Below are positions 35,082 through 45,106 of a DNA stretch of 64,000 nt, piece by piece. The notes beneath the pieces were generated by a model. That model saw nothing but the letters and a program-made list of their open reading frames with translations, was not told the origin of the DNA and did no database searches. The translations under genes were made by a program, and so were the position numbers. This DNA is from JBBRXJ01 sp038248505. Its GTDB lineage: Bacteria; Bacteroidota; Bacteroidia; Bacteroidales; JBBRXJ01. Position 1 is the stretch's first letter, and the number at the start of each line of letters is the position of its first letter. The stretch is taken from NCBI GenBank assembly GCA_038248505.1, contig JBBRXJ010000002.1, positions 62,001 to 126,000 of the forward strand. Reading direction: 5' to 3'.

Positions 35082-35573
35082 TTGAAACGCATCGGATTAT
35101 TGTCAGACACGCACGGTTACATTCATACAAGGCTCAATTATTTTTTTGAAAATTGCGATGAATTATGGCATGCTGGTGATATTGGTAATATTGAAACAGC
35201 CGATACACTTGCATCGTTTAAGCCTTTTTTAGCGGTTTATGGCAATATTGATGGGCCAGATTTGCGTCAAATCTATCCAAAACATTTACGCTTTAAATGC
35301 GAAGAAACCAATGTATGGATAACGCATATTGGAGGCTATCCTAAACATTATGATAAAAGTATATGCCAAGAATTAAAGAACAATCCGCCTCAACTTTTTA
35401 TTTGCGGTCACTCGCATATTCTGAAAGTCATTTATGACAAAGAACTAAAGTTATTACATATTAATCCAGGTGCTGCTGGTAAATATGGCTTTCATCAAGT
35501 AAGTACAGCCATCCGTTTTATTATTGATGGTAAAGATATTCGAGAGTTAGATATACTTGAACTCTCAAAATAG
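35082..35573 (+). CDS. YfcE/MJ0936-type metallophosphodiesterase
   Basis: A 163-residue calcineurin-like phosphoesterase. LLSDTHGY (residues 6-13; DxH), ELWHAGDIGN (GD), AVYGNIDG (GNxD), and FICGHSHI with HINPGAAG (GHxH-like) make the dimetal site. The only start codon in a sensible place is TTG at 35082, giving the usual family N-terminus MKRIGLLSDTHG. It is convergent with the giant exported protein gene 13 bp away. Confidence 0.87.
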   Translation: MKRIGLLSDTHGYIHTRLNYFFENCDELWHAGDIGNIETADTLASFKPFLAVYGNIDGPDLRQIYPKHLRFKCEETNVWITHIGGYPKHYDKSICQELKNNPPQLFICGHSHILKVIYDKELKLLHINPGAAGKYGFHQVSTAIRFIIDGKDIRELDILELSK

Positions 35574-35586
35574 CTTTACCATTCCA

Positions 35587-38500
35587 CTATTTTTTATCCA
35601 CTTCTTCAGCTTCGCTATCGTCTGCTGATTCAATTAAATCATCAATATCAAGTTCTCCCTTAAAACGTTTTAAGAATTTTCCCATTCTGTCATATGTAGA
35701 TATCATATAAATATAGGGCTTCATACCTCGTTTAGAACGTAACATTCTATCTTTAACTTTTGATTGAGTAACAGTAGTAACATAGATTTGGTTTGAAGAT
35801 GTTGTATACATAACACCAGCAGCATAACCAAAATAATACCAGTTATTATCATCCAGTTTTAGATACAATTCCATTTCATCGCCACTTCGCTTATGTTTCA
35901 TCTCAATTTGGCCATCCATTGTAAGATTTATTGGCTTTGCTCCCGCGCTTATTAAATCTATATCTCCTTTATATCTATATGACTTTGTTGCCTGATTCCA
36001 TTTAAGATATACGTTATTCAATAATAGAGTATGACGCAAGGCTCCCGGCCACTTTTGTGCTGTATCATACAATATTTTCTCTACTTTTAAAGAGGTATCG
36101 GTACTTAGTGATATGAGTTCTCTTAGTTTCTTTTCGTACTCTCGTGTAGGAGATAAGCGTCCACTTAATCGAGCAATACTATCAAGATGATCCGTCATTA
36201 TTTTAAAATGGGCGTCTTGCATAAAAAAGTCGAGTCCCATTAATACACTTAACTGCGCATCAACGCTATCATGATAATGTCTAACATTACCAACCGAAGT
36301 AAGCCCAACACGCCAAAGGTCAATACCTAAATCAATTTTACCTTCACCATAAGTACGACAAGGATCTTGCTGAAATGAAAGATAATTCCCTGTTAAATCG
36401 TTATTGTTAAGTTTATCTAATGCCCCTATCTCATACTTTTTATACTTTTTATTATAATGCAAGAAACCGTTAGCAGTAGAAATATAGGAATCATTAAATA
36501 TTTTTCTTCCTGAAATAAAAGCTGGATATACATGAATTGAATCATCACTTATAAAAATACCAGCATAGGCAGTATTTCGGTCTAAATCTTTTGGTTCAGC
36601 TGAAATTGGAATATAAATACTATCAGGAATAATTGGCGTTTTAAACAATAGCCATTTAGATCCCATTCGGTTGCAATTTGATACTATTTTGAGACCTCCC
36701 TTAAATGTCATATACTTTTGATCGGCTAGTATTTCAATATTTCCTTGAAAATAAAATTGAGAGCTAAGCATAAAACTATCTGGTTCCGCTACACCGCCTT
36801 CGGCAAAAGATGTTAAAGTATCATTAACCGAAATATTTGAAAAATCAAGAATCCATATTTTATTATTTTCGTCAATATAATCGTGCTTTCCGCTTCCTTT
36901 ATATTTTTTACGCGAAGATATATCTACTTTAACTCTATAAAAAGTATGATATGCTGTTGTATCATTTGCAATAATTTTAGCATCATTAAAAGTTCTCATT
37001 AAAGCATCTTTCTCAACAACAACTTTTCCATCGCTAGGAAATATTTGTGCATCTGCTACTTTAATAAACTTCACTTCTGAAGCTTTAATTAAATTATTTC
37101 GATAATCGTAAACTGCTTTTGGCGAAACAAAATTCAAAGAATCTTGATCAAACTTTACTGAAATATAACGAGGACCCGATAAACCTTCTCCTTTATTAAA
37201 TGATGGAATTTTCTCTGTGGTATAATCTTTTTTACCTAAGCCCATTTGGAATTCCTGAATATCCATATTCCAAACAAAATAATCGAGATAACTTATATAT
37301 TTATTTTCAGGGAATTCAACTAAAGAAAAATCGTCATTTGACATGAATACACCCGTTCTTTTATCATAATCAATATCCGCATTCACATTTTTTGTTACAA
37401 CGGTAAACATACTTCCTGTTAATGACTTTAGAAAAAAGTCAGAGGTATCCGTTTTAAAACCATTTGCTCTATAGTTGAACGATTCAGAAAGCATCTCCGC
37501 AACAGTCATATCAAGCTTACCTCTACCAGAAATTCCGATTGGTTCGAGTAAGAGCGTACCATAATGAAAATTTTGAGAATTAATAATATTAAATGGTTTT
37601 GAGAGATTAGTAGCATAAAATTTATCGATTCGAGATAACCAATGAATTTTACAATTCTCGACCGAAGCCGATGGAAATTGAACTCCAGAAGACACCTTGC
37701 TAAGAATAAAAGATTTAGCAACGGTATTCATTGAATCAGGGAAAAATATAAAATCTTCTGATTCTGTTGTTGAGTTAAGATAAGTGATTTTGCCATTACC
37801 TCTCAATCCGTTCATATCAAGCTTAACCTCATTAAAGAAACGCCCCTTGCCTTCATATAAAGCGTATCCATTTTCGGGAGCTTTTTCTGTAAAACCCAAA
37901 GAAAGATCTTCTTGCAACTTTAATTTTTGTCGAAATTCGGGTAAGATTCCAGAAGATGAAAAAGACCCATCAAACGCCATCGCATTTTTCGAAAAATTAT
38001 CCAAACTATCAATTTCAAATGGATCAATCTTAAAATAAAAACTATTGCTCGGATATTTTCCTCCGAGAATTTTGGGATTATCATAATACACATAGGAATT
38101 CTCTCTGCTATTGAAAATAGGGTACTTTGGATAATCACGAACACCTGATTTATTGTTCGGTTTATCAATATATAGTTCACCCGTAACATTTTGTATTACA
38201 CTACGCAAATCAGAATAAACAGGATTACCAAAGCCGTCATTACTAGTTTCAACCTTTATTCGAACAGAATCAATATTGCGAAGATTTATTTTAAAACTAT
38301 CATAATTAAAATAGAAATTATTCCCGAAAAACCTAAATAAGCCAGCATACACGCGACCATGAAACTGAAAGTCTCGATTCCTTTTCATTATTATTGAAGC
38401 ATCTTTTGGAAAAATAATAACATTTTGCGCAGTACTCACTTGAATACGTGGAATACCATTTATGGTTAAATCCATATTGCGAATATCAAGAAATGCATTC

Positions 38501-40116
38501 TCCATTGGAGCACGCGTTCTAGAATCAAAATCAATAACATCGTAATCTATTTTTCCAAGACTAGACTGAATATAATTAAATAATAATTTACGAACTCTTA
38601 CTTTATCAGTTTGAGTATTATAAAAGATAAAACCTTCACGAGCTAGTCGCATCAAATAATGCCGTGTTTGCGATAAACTTAATTTCATATACGCAGCAAA
38701 ATCTTCAGCATAAAACTGATCACTTTTAATTTGATCTCCGTAACGTTTTATTGCGACCAAAGGATGAACCTGATCATAGCCTTGCATTGCATCAAAAAAA
38801 GGTAAACTAAAGAAATTTGACGATTTAAAATTAGCAATACCATCGGCAGAACCTCGTACCATACTTAAGTTGATGTATGGCTCATCAATTTCCCAAAAAA
38901 GTTGTCCGAAATCCATATTTATCTGATGATATGAATTCCAATAAGGTGCTTGCGAAGAAATATCGGTAGTTTTATTTAAAAACAATTCACGTCTTTCAGC
39001 GAGATAATTAAAGTCAATATCGGGATGATAAATTGAGTCATTACCTAAATAGATACTAACGGAAGTATTAATACCCTTAACACGATCTTTAGTAATTACA
39101 AAATAATAAGATGATGCTCTCAGCAAAATAGTATCAGATCTTGTAAAAATTAAACTAGCAGCAGCCTCCTCAGTACCCTTCCCAATAATACGTGACCCAG
39201 CAAAAAGAAAACCACCGGTAAAATCGACCCCTTTATATAAGTTTTTAATTTTAAATTCATTTGCATAGGATGTAAATTCAGGAAAAGCAGTTCGTGCAGT
39301 ATCAGAAATTTGCATCACTTTATCATGAAATTTACCTATTAAAGAACGAGAAAGAAAACTTTTATTAATGAATGTAACTGAATCTGCATAATATTCTGAT
39401 TTTGTTAAGTCTATTTTAAATCCTTTAATATTTGCGCGCACTTGTTCGGCATCCAAGCCTGAACGCTCCCATGTTACAAGACCTCCGTTACCAAGCCAAA
39501 TTAGCTCAGCAGGAGTCATACTACCCTTGGTTTCTAATATCTCTATACTATCGCGTTTAGAATAGCACTTAAGATTTGTCTTTTCAAACACAATTCTCAG
39601 CTCCTTATTAAAAACAAATTTATAATCTAACGATGTAGCAACCCATTCAGTAGAAAATGATTTATAGAGTACGTTCTTATCTATTAAATCTAAAATAACT
39701 GTTAAATAGCTATCAATAGCCCTTAAAGTACTTTTTTTCTGCAATAAATCAATTAATCCTTGTTCCCAATTTGCATAATCAGTAGCATCAAAACGGCTAT
39801 CTTCCTTGAATTTTAAAAGTGATACGATATATTTTTTAAAATGTGGGTTTTGTATAGCCTTCGATTCCAAAAGCAAATTTGAAACCACAATGATATTGTC
39901 TCTCTCTTGTTCTGAAAAAATAGGACTAGTAAGTTTTATAATAAAATTTTCAAGAAGTGTTTTATCATCAGTTGAAATATTTATCATCATAAAACCTTTA
40001 AATTCTTCAACAAAAACTAATTGATCTGATGAGAATTTTTTTATTATCTGTGCATTTGTGAGATACAACGCAGCAAAAGATAAAATAAGAAGCAAGATTA
40101 AACGATTTGACTTCAT
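35587..40116 (-). CDS. Giant exported protein of unknown function (1509 aa)
   Basis: A 1509-residue protein with a signal peptide (residues 1-23, ending LTNAQ). It has no TonB box, C-terminal T9SS domain or transmembrane barrel signature that I recognise. Residues about 25-450 are mixed; about 460-500 (YMKLSLSQTRHYLMRLAREG) resemble a winged-helix or helical segment; from about 530 the sequence is a long succession of beta-strand patterns (for example FQFHGRVYAGLFRFFGNNF and FQGNIEILADQKYMTFKG) suggesting repeated sandwich or solenoid layers; the tail (DLIESADDSEAEEVDKK) is acidic. Its neighbours are housekeeping genes (prmA, tpiA). A structural or transport role in the periplasm or outer membrane is likely but unproven. 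Confidence 0.75.
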   Translation of the reverse strand: MKSNRLILLLILSFAALYLTNAQIIKKFSSDQLVFVEEFKGFMMINISTDDKTLLENFIIKLTSPIFSEQERDNIIVVSNLLLESKAIQNPHFKKYIVSLLKFKEDSRFDATDYANWEQGLIDLLQKKSTLRAIDSYLTVILDLIDKNVLYKSFSTEWVATSLDYKFVFNKELRIVFEKTNLKCYSKRDSIEILETKGSMTPAELIWLGNGGLVTWERSGLDAEQVRANIKGFKIDLTKSEYYADSVTFINKSFLSRSLIGKFHDKVMQISDTARTAFPEFTSYANEFKIKNLYKGVDFTGGFLFAGSRIIGKGTEEAAASLIFTRSDTILLRASSYYFVITKDRVKGINTSVSIYLGNDSIYHPDIDFNYLAERRELFLNKTTDISSQAPYWNSYHQINMDFGQLFWEIDEPYINLSMVRGSADGIANFKSSNFFSLPFFDAMQGYDQVHPLVAIKRYGDQIKSDQFYAEDFAAYMKLSLSQTRHYLMRLAREGFIFYNTQTDKVRVRKLLFNYIQSSLGKIDYDVIDFDSRTRAPMENAFLDIRNMDLTINGIPRIQVSTAQNVIIFPKDASIIMKRNRDFQFHGRVYAGLFRFFGNNFYFNYDSFKINLRNIDSVRIKVETSNDGFGNPVYSDLRSVIQNVTGELYIDKPNNKSGVRDYPKYPIFNSRENSYVYYDNPKILGGKYPSNSFYFKIDPFEIDSLDNFSKNAMAFDGSFSSSGILPEFRQKLKLQEDLSLGFTEKAPENGYALYEGKGRFFNEVKLDMNGLRGNGKITYLNSTTESEDFIFFPDSMNTVAKSFILSKVSSGVQFPSASVENCKIHWLSRIDKFYATNLSKPFNIINSQNFHYGTLLLEPIGISGRGKLDMTVAEMLSESFNYRANGFKTDTSDFFLKSLTGSMFTVVTKNVNADIDYDKRTGVFMSNDDFSLVEFPENKYISYLDYFVWNMDIQEFQMGLGKKDYTTEKIPSFNKGEGLSGPRYISVKFDQDSLNFVSPKAVYDYRNNLIKASEVKFIKVADAQIFPSDGKVVVEKDALMRTFNDAKIIANDTTAYHTFYRVKVDISSRKKYKGSGKHDYIDENNKIWILDFSNISVNDTLTSFAEGGVAEPDSFMLSSQFYFQGNIEILADQKYMTFKGGLKIVSNCNRMGSKWLLFKTPIIPDSIYIPISAEPKDLDRNTAYAGIFISDDSIHVYPAFISGRKIFNDSYISTANGFLHYNKKYKKYEIGALDKLNNNDLTGNYLSFQQDPCRTYGEGKIDLGIDLWRVGLTSVGNVRHYHDSVDAQLSVLMGLDFFMQDAHFKIMTDHLDSIARLSGRLSPTREYEKKLRELISLSTDTSLKVEKILYDTAQKWPGALRHTLLLNNVYLKWNQATKSYRYKGDIDLISAGAKPINLTMDGQIEMKHKRSGDEMELYLKLDDNNWYYFGYAAGVMYTTSSNQIYVTTVTQSKVKDRMLRSKRGMKPYIYMISTYDRMGKFLKRFKGELDIDDLIESADDSEAEEVDKK

Positions 40117-40156
40117 TAAAACAGGATTTTAAATTATTACGATTAACTAAAATAAG

Positions 40157-40987
40157 CTATTTTTTATGATATACGGCAGCCACCCACTGGTTTTTTTCCA
40201 CATGTCGCTCATAGATTAAAGCATTTTCACTAAATACCCTGTTGATAAGCTCCAAATCTGCTGTATATATTCCACTTATCAAGAGTATATTTTCAGAAGA
40301 AAGACATGCTGAATAAGAATTTACATCTGCAAGAAGTATATTTCGGTTAATATTAGCAAGAATAATATCAAACTTCATACCCTTAATTGAAGAAGAATCA
40401 CCCTGAATCACATTTATATTCTTAATTTGGTTTACACTCACATTTTCAATAGAATTTAATACGGGCCATTCGTCAATATCAATTGCCAATACATCCGCAG
40501 CACCACGCATAGATGCTAATATAGCTAAGACTCCAGTGCCACATCCCATATCAAGAACTCTTTTATTAATAAAATCCGTTTTGAGTATCAATTCAATCAT
40601 TTGAGATGTGGTTTCATGATGAGCTGTCCCAAAAGACATTTTAGGTTCAATTATAATATCATATTTAACATTTGCATCTATTGGATGAAATGGAGCACGA
40701 ACCATGCAATTATCGACAATTACCGACGAATAATTTTTTTCCCATTCCTCATTCCAATTAACCATTGGTATTTCAATAATATCAAACGAAGAAATATGTT
40801 TTGGCATTAAGGACTCACAATAATCTGTTACAATTTTGTGATTAAACAAATCAAATTTAATGTAGGCTTTAGAACATAAATCCTCATCCGAAAAGCTTTC
40901 AAAACCAAGTTCAGCAAGATCTGCTACAATAATATCAGCAAATTCATTAATATAATTCAGTTTATAATTAAGTTCAAAATAGTTCAT
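40157..40987 (-). CDS. prmA: Ribosomal protein L11 methyltransferase
   Basis: A 276-residue SAM-dependent methyltransferase. KMSFGTAHHETTSQMIEL and RVLDMGCGTGVLAILASMRGA are the PrmA substrate loop and SAM-binding motif I, followed by VLAIDIDEWPV and DIILANINRNILL (catalytic NxN-like segment). The N-terminal part (about 1-100) corresponds to the L11-binding domain. It trimethylates ribosomal protein L11. It follows tpiA on the minus strand, separated by a terminator. Confidence 0.92.
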   Translation of the reverse strand: MNYFELNYKLNYINEFADIIVADLAELGFESFSDEDLCSKAYIKFDLFNHKIVTDYCESLMPKHISSFDIIEIPMVNWNEEWEKNYSSVIVDNCMVRAPFHPIDANVKYDIIIEPKMSFGTAHHETTSQMIELILKTDFINKRVLDMGCGTGVLAILASMRGAADVLAIDIDEWPVLNSIENVSVNQIKNINVIQGDSSSIKGMKFDIILANINRNILLADVNSYSACLSSENILLISGIYTADLELINRVFSENALIYERHVEKNQWVAAVYHKK

Positions 40988-41020
40988 ATTTTTAAAATTA
41001 GCATGAAAAAATAATAAATA

Positions 41021-41049
41021 AAAAAAGCCGGATAATACCGGCTTTTTTT
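41021..41049 (-). terminator. Intrinsic terminator after tpiA
   Basis: GCCGG-ATAATA-CCGGC hairpin with A-run and T-run on the two sides, so it can act on both strands; tpiA reads into it. Confidence 0.85.
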
Positions 41050-41062
41050 ACTTCAAATACGA

Positions 41063-41818
41063 TTAATATGCGTTGAAAATAGCAGCAAAATCTGCTGATT
41101 TTAAAGATGCGCCGCCTATCAAACCACCATCAACATCTGGATTAGAAAAAAGCTCATTTGCATTTTGAGCATTACAACTTCCTCCATATTGAATGGTTAC
41201 ATCATTCGCTACAGTAGCACCGTATTTACCATTAACAATGCTACGAATATATTTATGCATTTCTTGAGCTTGTGCAGAACTAGCTGTTTTACCAGTACCA
41301 ATTGCCCATACAGGCTCATAGGCTAAAACTATTTTGTCAAATTCTTCTTCAGTAAGGTTAAATAAACCTTGTTCTAGTTGACGTTTAACTACATCAAAAT
41401 GAATGCTTTTTTCACGTTCTTCTAAAACTTCACCAATACAGAAGATAACACCCAAATTGTTTGCCAATGCTAATTTTACTTTTTTATTCAAAGTAGCATC
41501 ATCTTCTTTATAATAAGTTCTGCGCTCAGAATGCCCAATAATAACAAAAGCAGCACCTGTTGATTTTATCATTTCAGCAGACACCTCACCTGTGAAAGCT
41601 CCTTTTGCCTCAGAGGCGCAATTTTGTGCTGCAACAAATGTATTTTTATTATCAACTAATTTTGCAACTTCTGCTAAATGAATAAAAGGAGTTCCGAAAA
41701 CTACCATTGAATCATTCTTTTTATCCTTTACTAAAGCGATTACTTCTATTGCTAAATCAATTCCTTGTTGGAGATTGTTGTTCATTTTCCAGTTACCGGC
41801 TACAATTTTCTTTCTCAT
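41063..41818 (-). CDS. tpiA: Triosephosphate isomerase
   Basis: A 251-residue TIM barrel of normal length: GNWKMN (9-14, active-site lysine), [10 protein letters not shown] (catalytic His), [16 protein letters not shown] (catalytic Glu and flexible loop 6), [11 protein letters not shown] and GGLIGGASL (phosphate binding). It interconverts DHAP and glyceraldehyde-3-phosphate. The DoxX-like gene lies upstream, 163 bp away. Confidence 0.97.
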   Translation of the reverse strand: MRKKIVAGNWKMNNNLQQGIDLAIEVIALVKDKKNDSMVVFGTPFIHLAEVAKLVDNKNTFVAAQNCASEAKGAFTGEVSAEMIKSTGAAFVIIGHSERRTYYKEDDATLNKKVKLALANNLGVIFCIGEVLEEREKSIHFDVVKRQLEQGLFNLTEEEFDKIVLAYEPVWAIGTGKTASSAQAQEMHKYIRSIVNGKYGATVANDVTIQYGGSCNAQNANELFSNPDVDGGLIGGASLKSADFAAIFNAY

Positions 41819-41981
41819 TTTTTACTTTTTTATGTTTGTTATTTATAATTGGGATTTAAAAATTCTTTTTATCACTATCTCGATATCCTAATAAATTAAT
41901 ATGATACTTCATTAATGATTTCTATAAATCATTGCTCTTTATTTAGTTTATAATTATATAATTCAATGCTAAAAAAATGAA

Positions 41982-43241
41982 TCACTTATTTTTCTTCTTA
42001 AAACAAATCTTACTTAAAACAGTTCCACTAATTGATAAAGTCAAAAAACAAGTTGCAACAATGAACCAAAAAAAGTATGTCTCACTTCGTTCACGCGAGC
42101 TATTCATTAATTCTGACATAATATCTCCATCAAGGAATTTTGTAGATGGTATATCGTTGTAATGCCAATTAGCTAAAATCGTACCGCCTTTAATGAGTAC
42201 CAAACCTGGATTACTACGAACAATTGTTTTAAGAGGTATTTTATCTGTTGATAAGAAAGAATAATGGACATTGCTTTTTATTTTAAAAGCTTCAATACTT
42301 TCAGCTGTAGCACTAGTAAGACAATAAAATCCTAATCCTTTTTTAGCTGCAGCAATAGCAAACTCATCGGCTTTAACTAAAGCATTATAATTTGCTACAT
42401 CCAGCTCATACGAAACTAGGAAAAAGGTATAGCCTTGAGCAGCTAATATCTGTTCAGTGGTATCAATACCTGAGTTTGTTTTAAGGCTAAAATCATGAAT
42501 AGTTGGTTCAAATCCCTTACTTACAAGTTTACTTTCATAGGATGAAAAAGACCAATTAAGGGTATCTTGCCAAGGATAGTTTTTATCATTAAATTCTTTT
42601 ACTTCTCCTGTTTTAAGATTCTTATAATAGAAAATAGTTTTATACACATCAACGGCAGCACCTTCAGGGACAAGCATTGCAGAGGGAATATGCGTTCCGA
42701 CTTTATACGGTCTGTAGTCAATTAATGGTAAATGATTGTAATTATACCATGAGAATAAAATAAAAGAAACAAAAATAATGGCTAACATGATATACTCCAA
42801 TATTGAAGACCATAAGCGCTTGTAGTGCTCCCGTTGAAAAAACACAAAACCAACAAATATATTTATAATAAGATTCTTATAAAAAGTTTGCCAATTGGTA
42901 AGAATAATGGCATCGCCAAAGCAACCGCAATCGGATACGGGATTTTTTATTGCAAGATAAAAAGTAAGGATGGTAAAAAAGCTCATAAATAATAAGGAGA
43001 GCCATGCAAAAACTCGCATGCGTAAACCAGTTATTAAAGCTGCTCCTAAAAGAAATTCAGCTGCCGAGAGAAAAAACGAAAGGCTTAGTGAAATTGGCAT
43101 CATGAAACTTAAACCAAAGGCTTCAAAATAATCATTGAACTTGTATGCTGACCCTAGCGGATCAATTCCTTTTACAAATCCAGAATAAAGAAAAAGCAAT
43201 CCTGCAAGAATTCTGCTAAAATGTCTTAGTAAATTGATCAT
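41982..43241 (-). CDS. BT_3928-like DoxX-family membrane protein
   Basis: A 419-residue protein from the ATG at 43241 (MINLLRHFSRIL). The first about 160 residues are four DoxX/MauE-like membrane helices (AGLLFLYSGFVKGIDPLGSA; SDCGCFGDAI has a Cys-Gly-Cys as in MauE), then two further helices, a large periplasmic domain (about 185-385) with a thioredoxin-like flavour (FFLVSYELDVAN, VLIKGGTILANWHYND) and a last membrane helix. Families of this type are found next to tpiA in Bacteroidota. The function is unproven; a redox role at the membrane is possible. Confidence 0.75.
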   Translation of the reverse strand: MINLLRHFSRILAGLLFLYSGFVKGIDPLGSAYKFNDYFEAFGLSFMMPISLSLSFFLSAAEFLLGAALITGLRMRVFAWLSLLFMSFFTILTFYLAIKNPVSDCGCFGDAIILTNWQTFYKNLIINIFVGFVFFQREHYKRLWSSILEYIMLAIIFVSFILFSWYNYNHLPLIDYRPYKVGTHIPSAMLVPEGAAVDVYKTIFYYKNLKTGEVKEFNDKNYPWQDTLNWSFSSYESKLVSKGFEPTIHDFSLKTNSGIDTTEQILAAQGYTFFLVSYELDVANYNALVKADEFAIAAAKKGLGFYCLTSATAESIEAFKIKSNVHYSFLSTDKIPLKTIVRSNPGLVLIKGGTILANWHYNDIPSTKFLDGDIMSELMNSSRERSETYFFWFIVATCFLTLSISGTVLSKICFKKKNK

Positions 43242-43270
43242 TGTTTCCTTCTTCATATCTAAAATATGTA

Positions 43271-43963
43271 TTAAAATTTAATTAAACCTTTAGAAACTAT
43301 GGATTCGCGAATCATTTCAAAAATATCATTTGGTTTTTTAATACTACTACTATCTGCTGAACAATCAAGGCGTATAAAATCATTACGTTCTTCAGCCAAA
43401 TTCAAATATACTTGTCGAACGCGTGATTGGAAATCAAGATCCGCTTCATGAATATCTACTTTCCCTTGTAAATAACTTCGATCTTCGCCATCGCGTTGAT
43501 AGCTCAGCCGATCTCTCGTAAATGCAAAAGGGACATCTAAAAACAAACTTAAATCGGGCTTCGGGATTTTATTATATTGATATTCGAGTTGTTCAATCCA
43601 CTCTTTCAATTCCTTCTTTTTTAGGGTATCTGACACTTTTGCACATTGAAACGCGATATTCGAATCAACATAGCGATCAACAATTACAAAGTCACCAGCA
43701 TCACTCCAGGCTTTAATCATACGTGCAGCATCATTCCTATCACCCGCATAAATAAGGGCAACAAGCCAAGGATTTACGTTATTAATATCGCCCAATTCGC
43801 CACGAAGGAAACGTGCCACCAAATCGCCATAAATAGGAGCATCGGTGCGTGGAAAGTGTAAAAAACGAAAAGGAATATGTTGACTCCTCAGATAATCCTG
43901 AAGCATATTTAATTGCGTTGATTTGCCAGATCCATCAAGGCCCTCGATAACCAAAAATGCCAT
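43271..43963 (-). CDS. tmk: Thymidylate kinase
   Basis: A 230-residue nucleoside monophosphate kinase: IEGLDGSGKSTQL (6-18, P-loop), FLHFPRTDAPIYGDL, VIVDRYVDSNIAFQ (DRY-type substrate site) and SLFLDVPFAFTRDRL. It phosphorylates dTMP to dTDP. Slightly longer than the usual 205-215 residues because of extra residues in the LID region (YQRDGEDRSYLQG). The folP gene is divergent with a putative -7 box in the gap. Confidence 0.9.
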   Translation of the reverse strand: MAFLVIEGLDGSGKSTQLNMLQDYLRSQHIPFRFLHFPRTDAPIYGDLVARFLRGELGDINNVNPWLVALIYAGDRNDAARMIKAWSDAGDFVIVDRYVDSNIAFQCAKVSDTLKKKELKEWIEQLEYQYNKIPKPDLSLFLDVPFAFTRDRLSYQRDGEDRSYLQGKVDIHEADLDFQSRVRQVYLNLAEERNDFIRLDCSADSSSIKKPNDIFEMIRESIVSKGLIKF

Positions 43964-43991
43964 TTTAAGAGTATATTTTAATAAGAATTAT

Positions 43992-43999
43992 TACTTTTG
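43992..43999 (+). promoter_or_regulatory. Putative -7 element (TACTTTTG) of folP
   Basis: Exact TAnnTTTG match in the 57-bp gap between tmk and folP; ends 21 nt before the folP ATG. It argues that the in-frame TTG at 43997 is not the start. Confidence 0.5.
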
Positions 44000-44020
44000 A
44001 TAAAACGTTCAAAAATACAA

Positions 44021-44884
44021 ATGGCAAGCGAAAAAGACACTTTTTTTTCAAAAAATATATCGTTATGCTTAAAAGGAAAGGTAGTGAATCTCTCAAAGCC
44101 TATTGTAATGGGCATAATAAATATTACCCCCGATTCATTTTACCCTGGCAGCAGATATAATAAGGAGCAAGAAATTTTAGATATTTGCCAGCGCATGATT
44201 AATGAAGGTGCTGACATTCTTGACATTGGCGCAATAAGCACCCGACCTGGCGCATCTGATGTGTCTGAAAAAGAGGAAATTGAAAGACTTAGCCCGAGTT
44301 TGCGTGCCATACGAAAAGAATTTCCACATATTATTCTATCGCTTGATACATTCAGATCTCATGTTGCTGAACGTATGGTTGGTGAGTTTGGGATAGATAT
44401 AATAAATGATATTTCGGCTGGTACACTTGACCCATCCATGTTTAATGTCATTGCTAAACTACAGTTACCCTACATAATAATGCATATGCAGGGCATACCA
44501 AAAAACATGCAAGACACGCCCAAATATGATGATGTTGCAAAAGATGTTCTGCTATTTTTTTCAGATAAAATAAAGGATTTACATAGTTTAGGGGTAAGCG
44601 ATATTATTATTGACCCAGGATTTGGATTTGGAAAAACTATTGAACATAATTATACCCTTTTAAAAGAGCTTCATTTGTTCTCAATACTCGAAAAGCCTTT
44701 ACTAGTAGGGCTATCACGAAAATCAATGATTTGGAAAACAATAAACACGAGTCCTGAAAATGCTTTAGCTGGAACTATTGCAGCAAATACCCTTGCACTT
44801 AATGGAGGAGCAACTATTTTACGTGTACATGATGTAAAAGCGGCCGTTGATGCTATATCCGTTTTTGTAAAAATGAAAGCGTAA
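44021..44884 (+). CDS. folP: Dihydropteroate synthase
   Basis: A 287-residue TIM barrel from ATG 44021 (MASEKDTF). GIINITPDSFYPGSRY, DILDIGAISTRPGA, DIINDISAG, DPGFGFGKT and LVGLSRKSMI are the pterin- and pABA-binding motifs of FolP. It makes dihydropteroate in folate synthesis and is the sulfonamide target. Upstream in-frame TTG at 43997 lies inside the -7 element and is rejected. The gene is followed by cdaA, as in many Bacteroidota. Confidence 0.95.
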   Translation: MASEKDTFFSKNISLCLKGKVVNLSKPIVMGIINITPDSFYPGSRYNKEQEILDICQRMINEGADILDIGAISTRPGASDVSEKEEIERLSPSLRAIRKEFPHIILSLDTFRSHVAERMVGEFGIDIINDISAGTLDPSMFNVIAKLQLPYIIMHMQGIPKNMQDTPKYDDVAKDVLLFFSDKIKDLHSLGVSDIIIDPGFGFGKTIEHNYTLLKELHLFSILEKPLLVGLSRKSMIWKTINTSPENALAGTIAANTLALNGGATILRVHDVKAAVDAISVFVKMKA

Positions 44885-45095
44885 TTAAATAAAAAACTTG
44901 CAGATGCGTATGGGTAATAAAACACCGATCCTTTTCCGCCGTGTCAGATTCACCCAGAATACTCATCTATCCAAACGTGCAGGAATTCGACTATATAATA
45001 TAAAGTCACAATTATTAATAATTGGGAGGGTAGTATAAATGTGGCATACTGCGAATACACTCAGCCCTAAAGTATAAAAACTCAAGAAATCTAAG
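44885..45095 (+). other. Spacer between folP and cdaA with a short ORF
   Basis: An ATG at 44904 opens a 44-codon basic frame (to 45038, starts MRMGNKTPILFRRVR). It has higher GC than the flanks but no recognisable family or start signal, so I do not call it a gene. Confidence 0.3.
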
Positions 45096-45103
45096 TATAT
45101 TTG
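45096..45103 (+). promoter_or_regulatory. Putative -7 element (TATATTTG) of cdaA
   Basis: Exact TAnnTTTG match ending 3 nt before the ATG at 45107. It predicts a leaderless transcript and excludes the in-frame TTG at 45101 as start. Confidence 0.45.
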
Positions 45104-45106
45104 TTT

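Noticed and set aside
44904..45038. 44-codon basic ORF between folP and cdaA
   Set aside because: Higher GC than its surroundings but no start signal or recognisable family; kept only as a note on the spacer.
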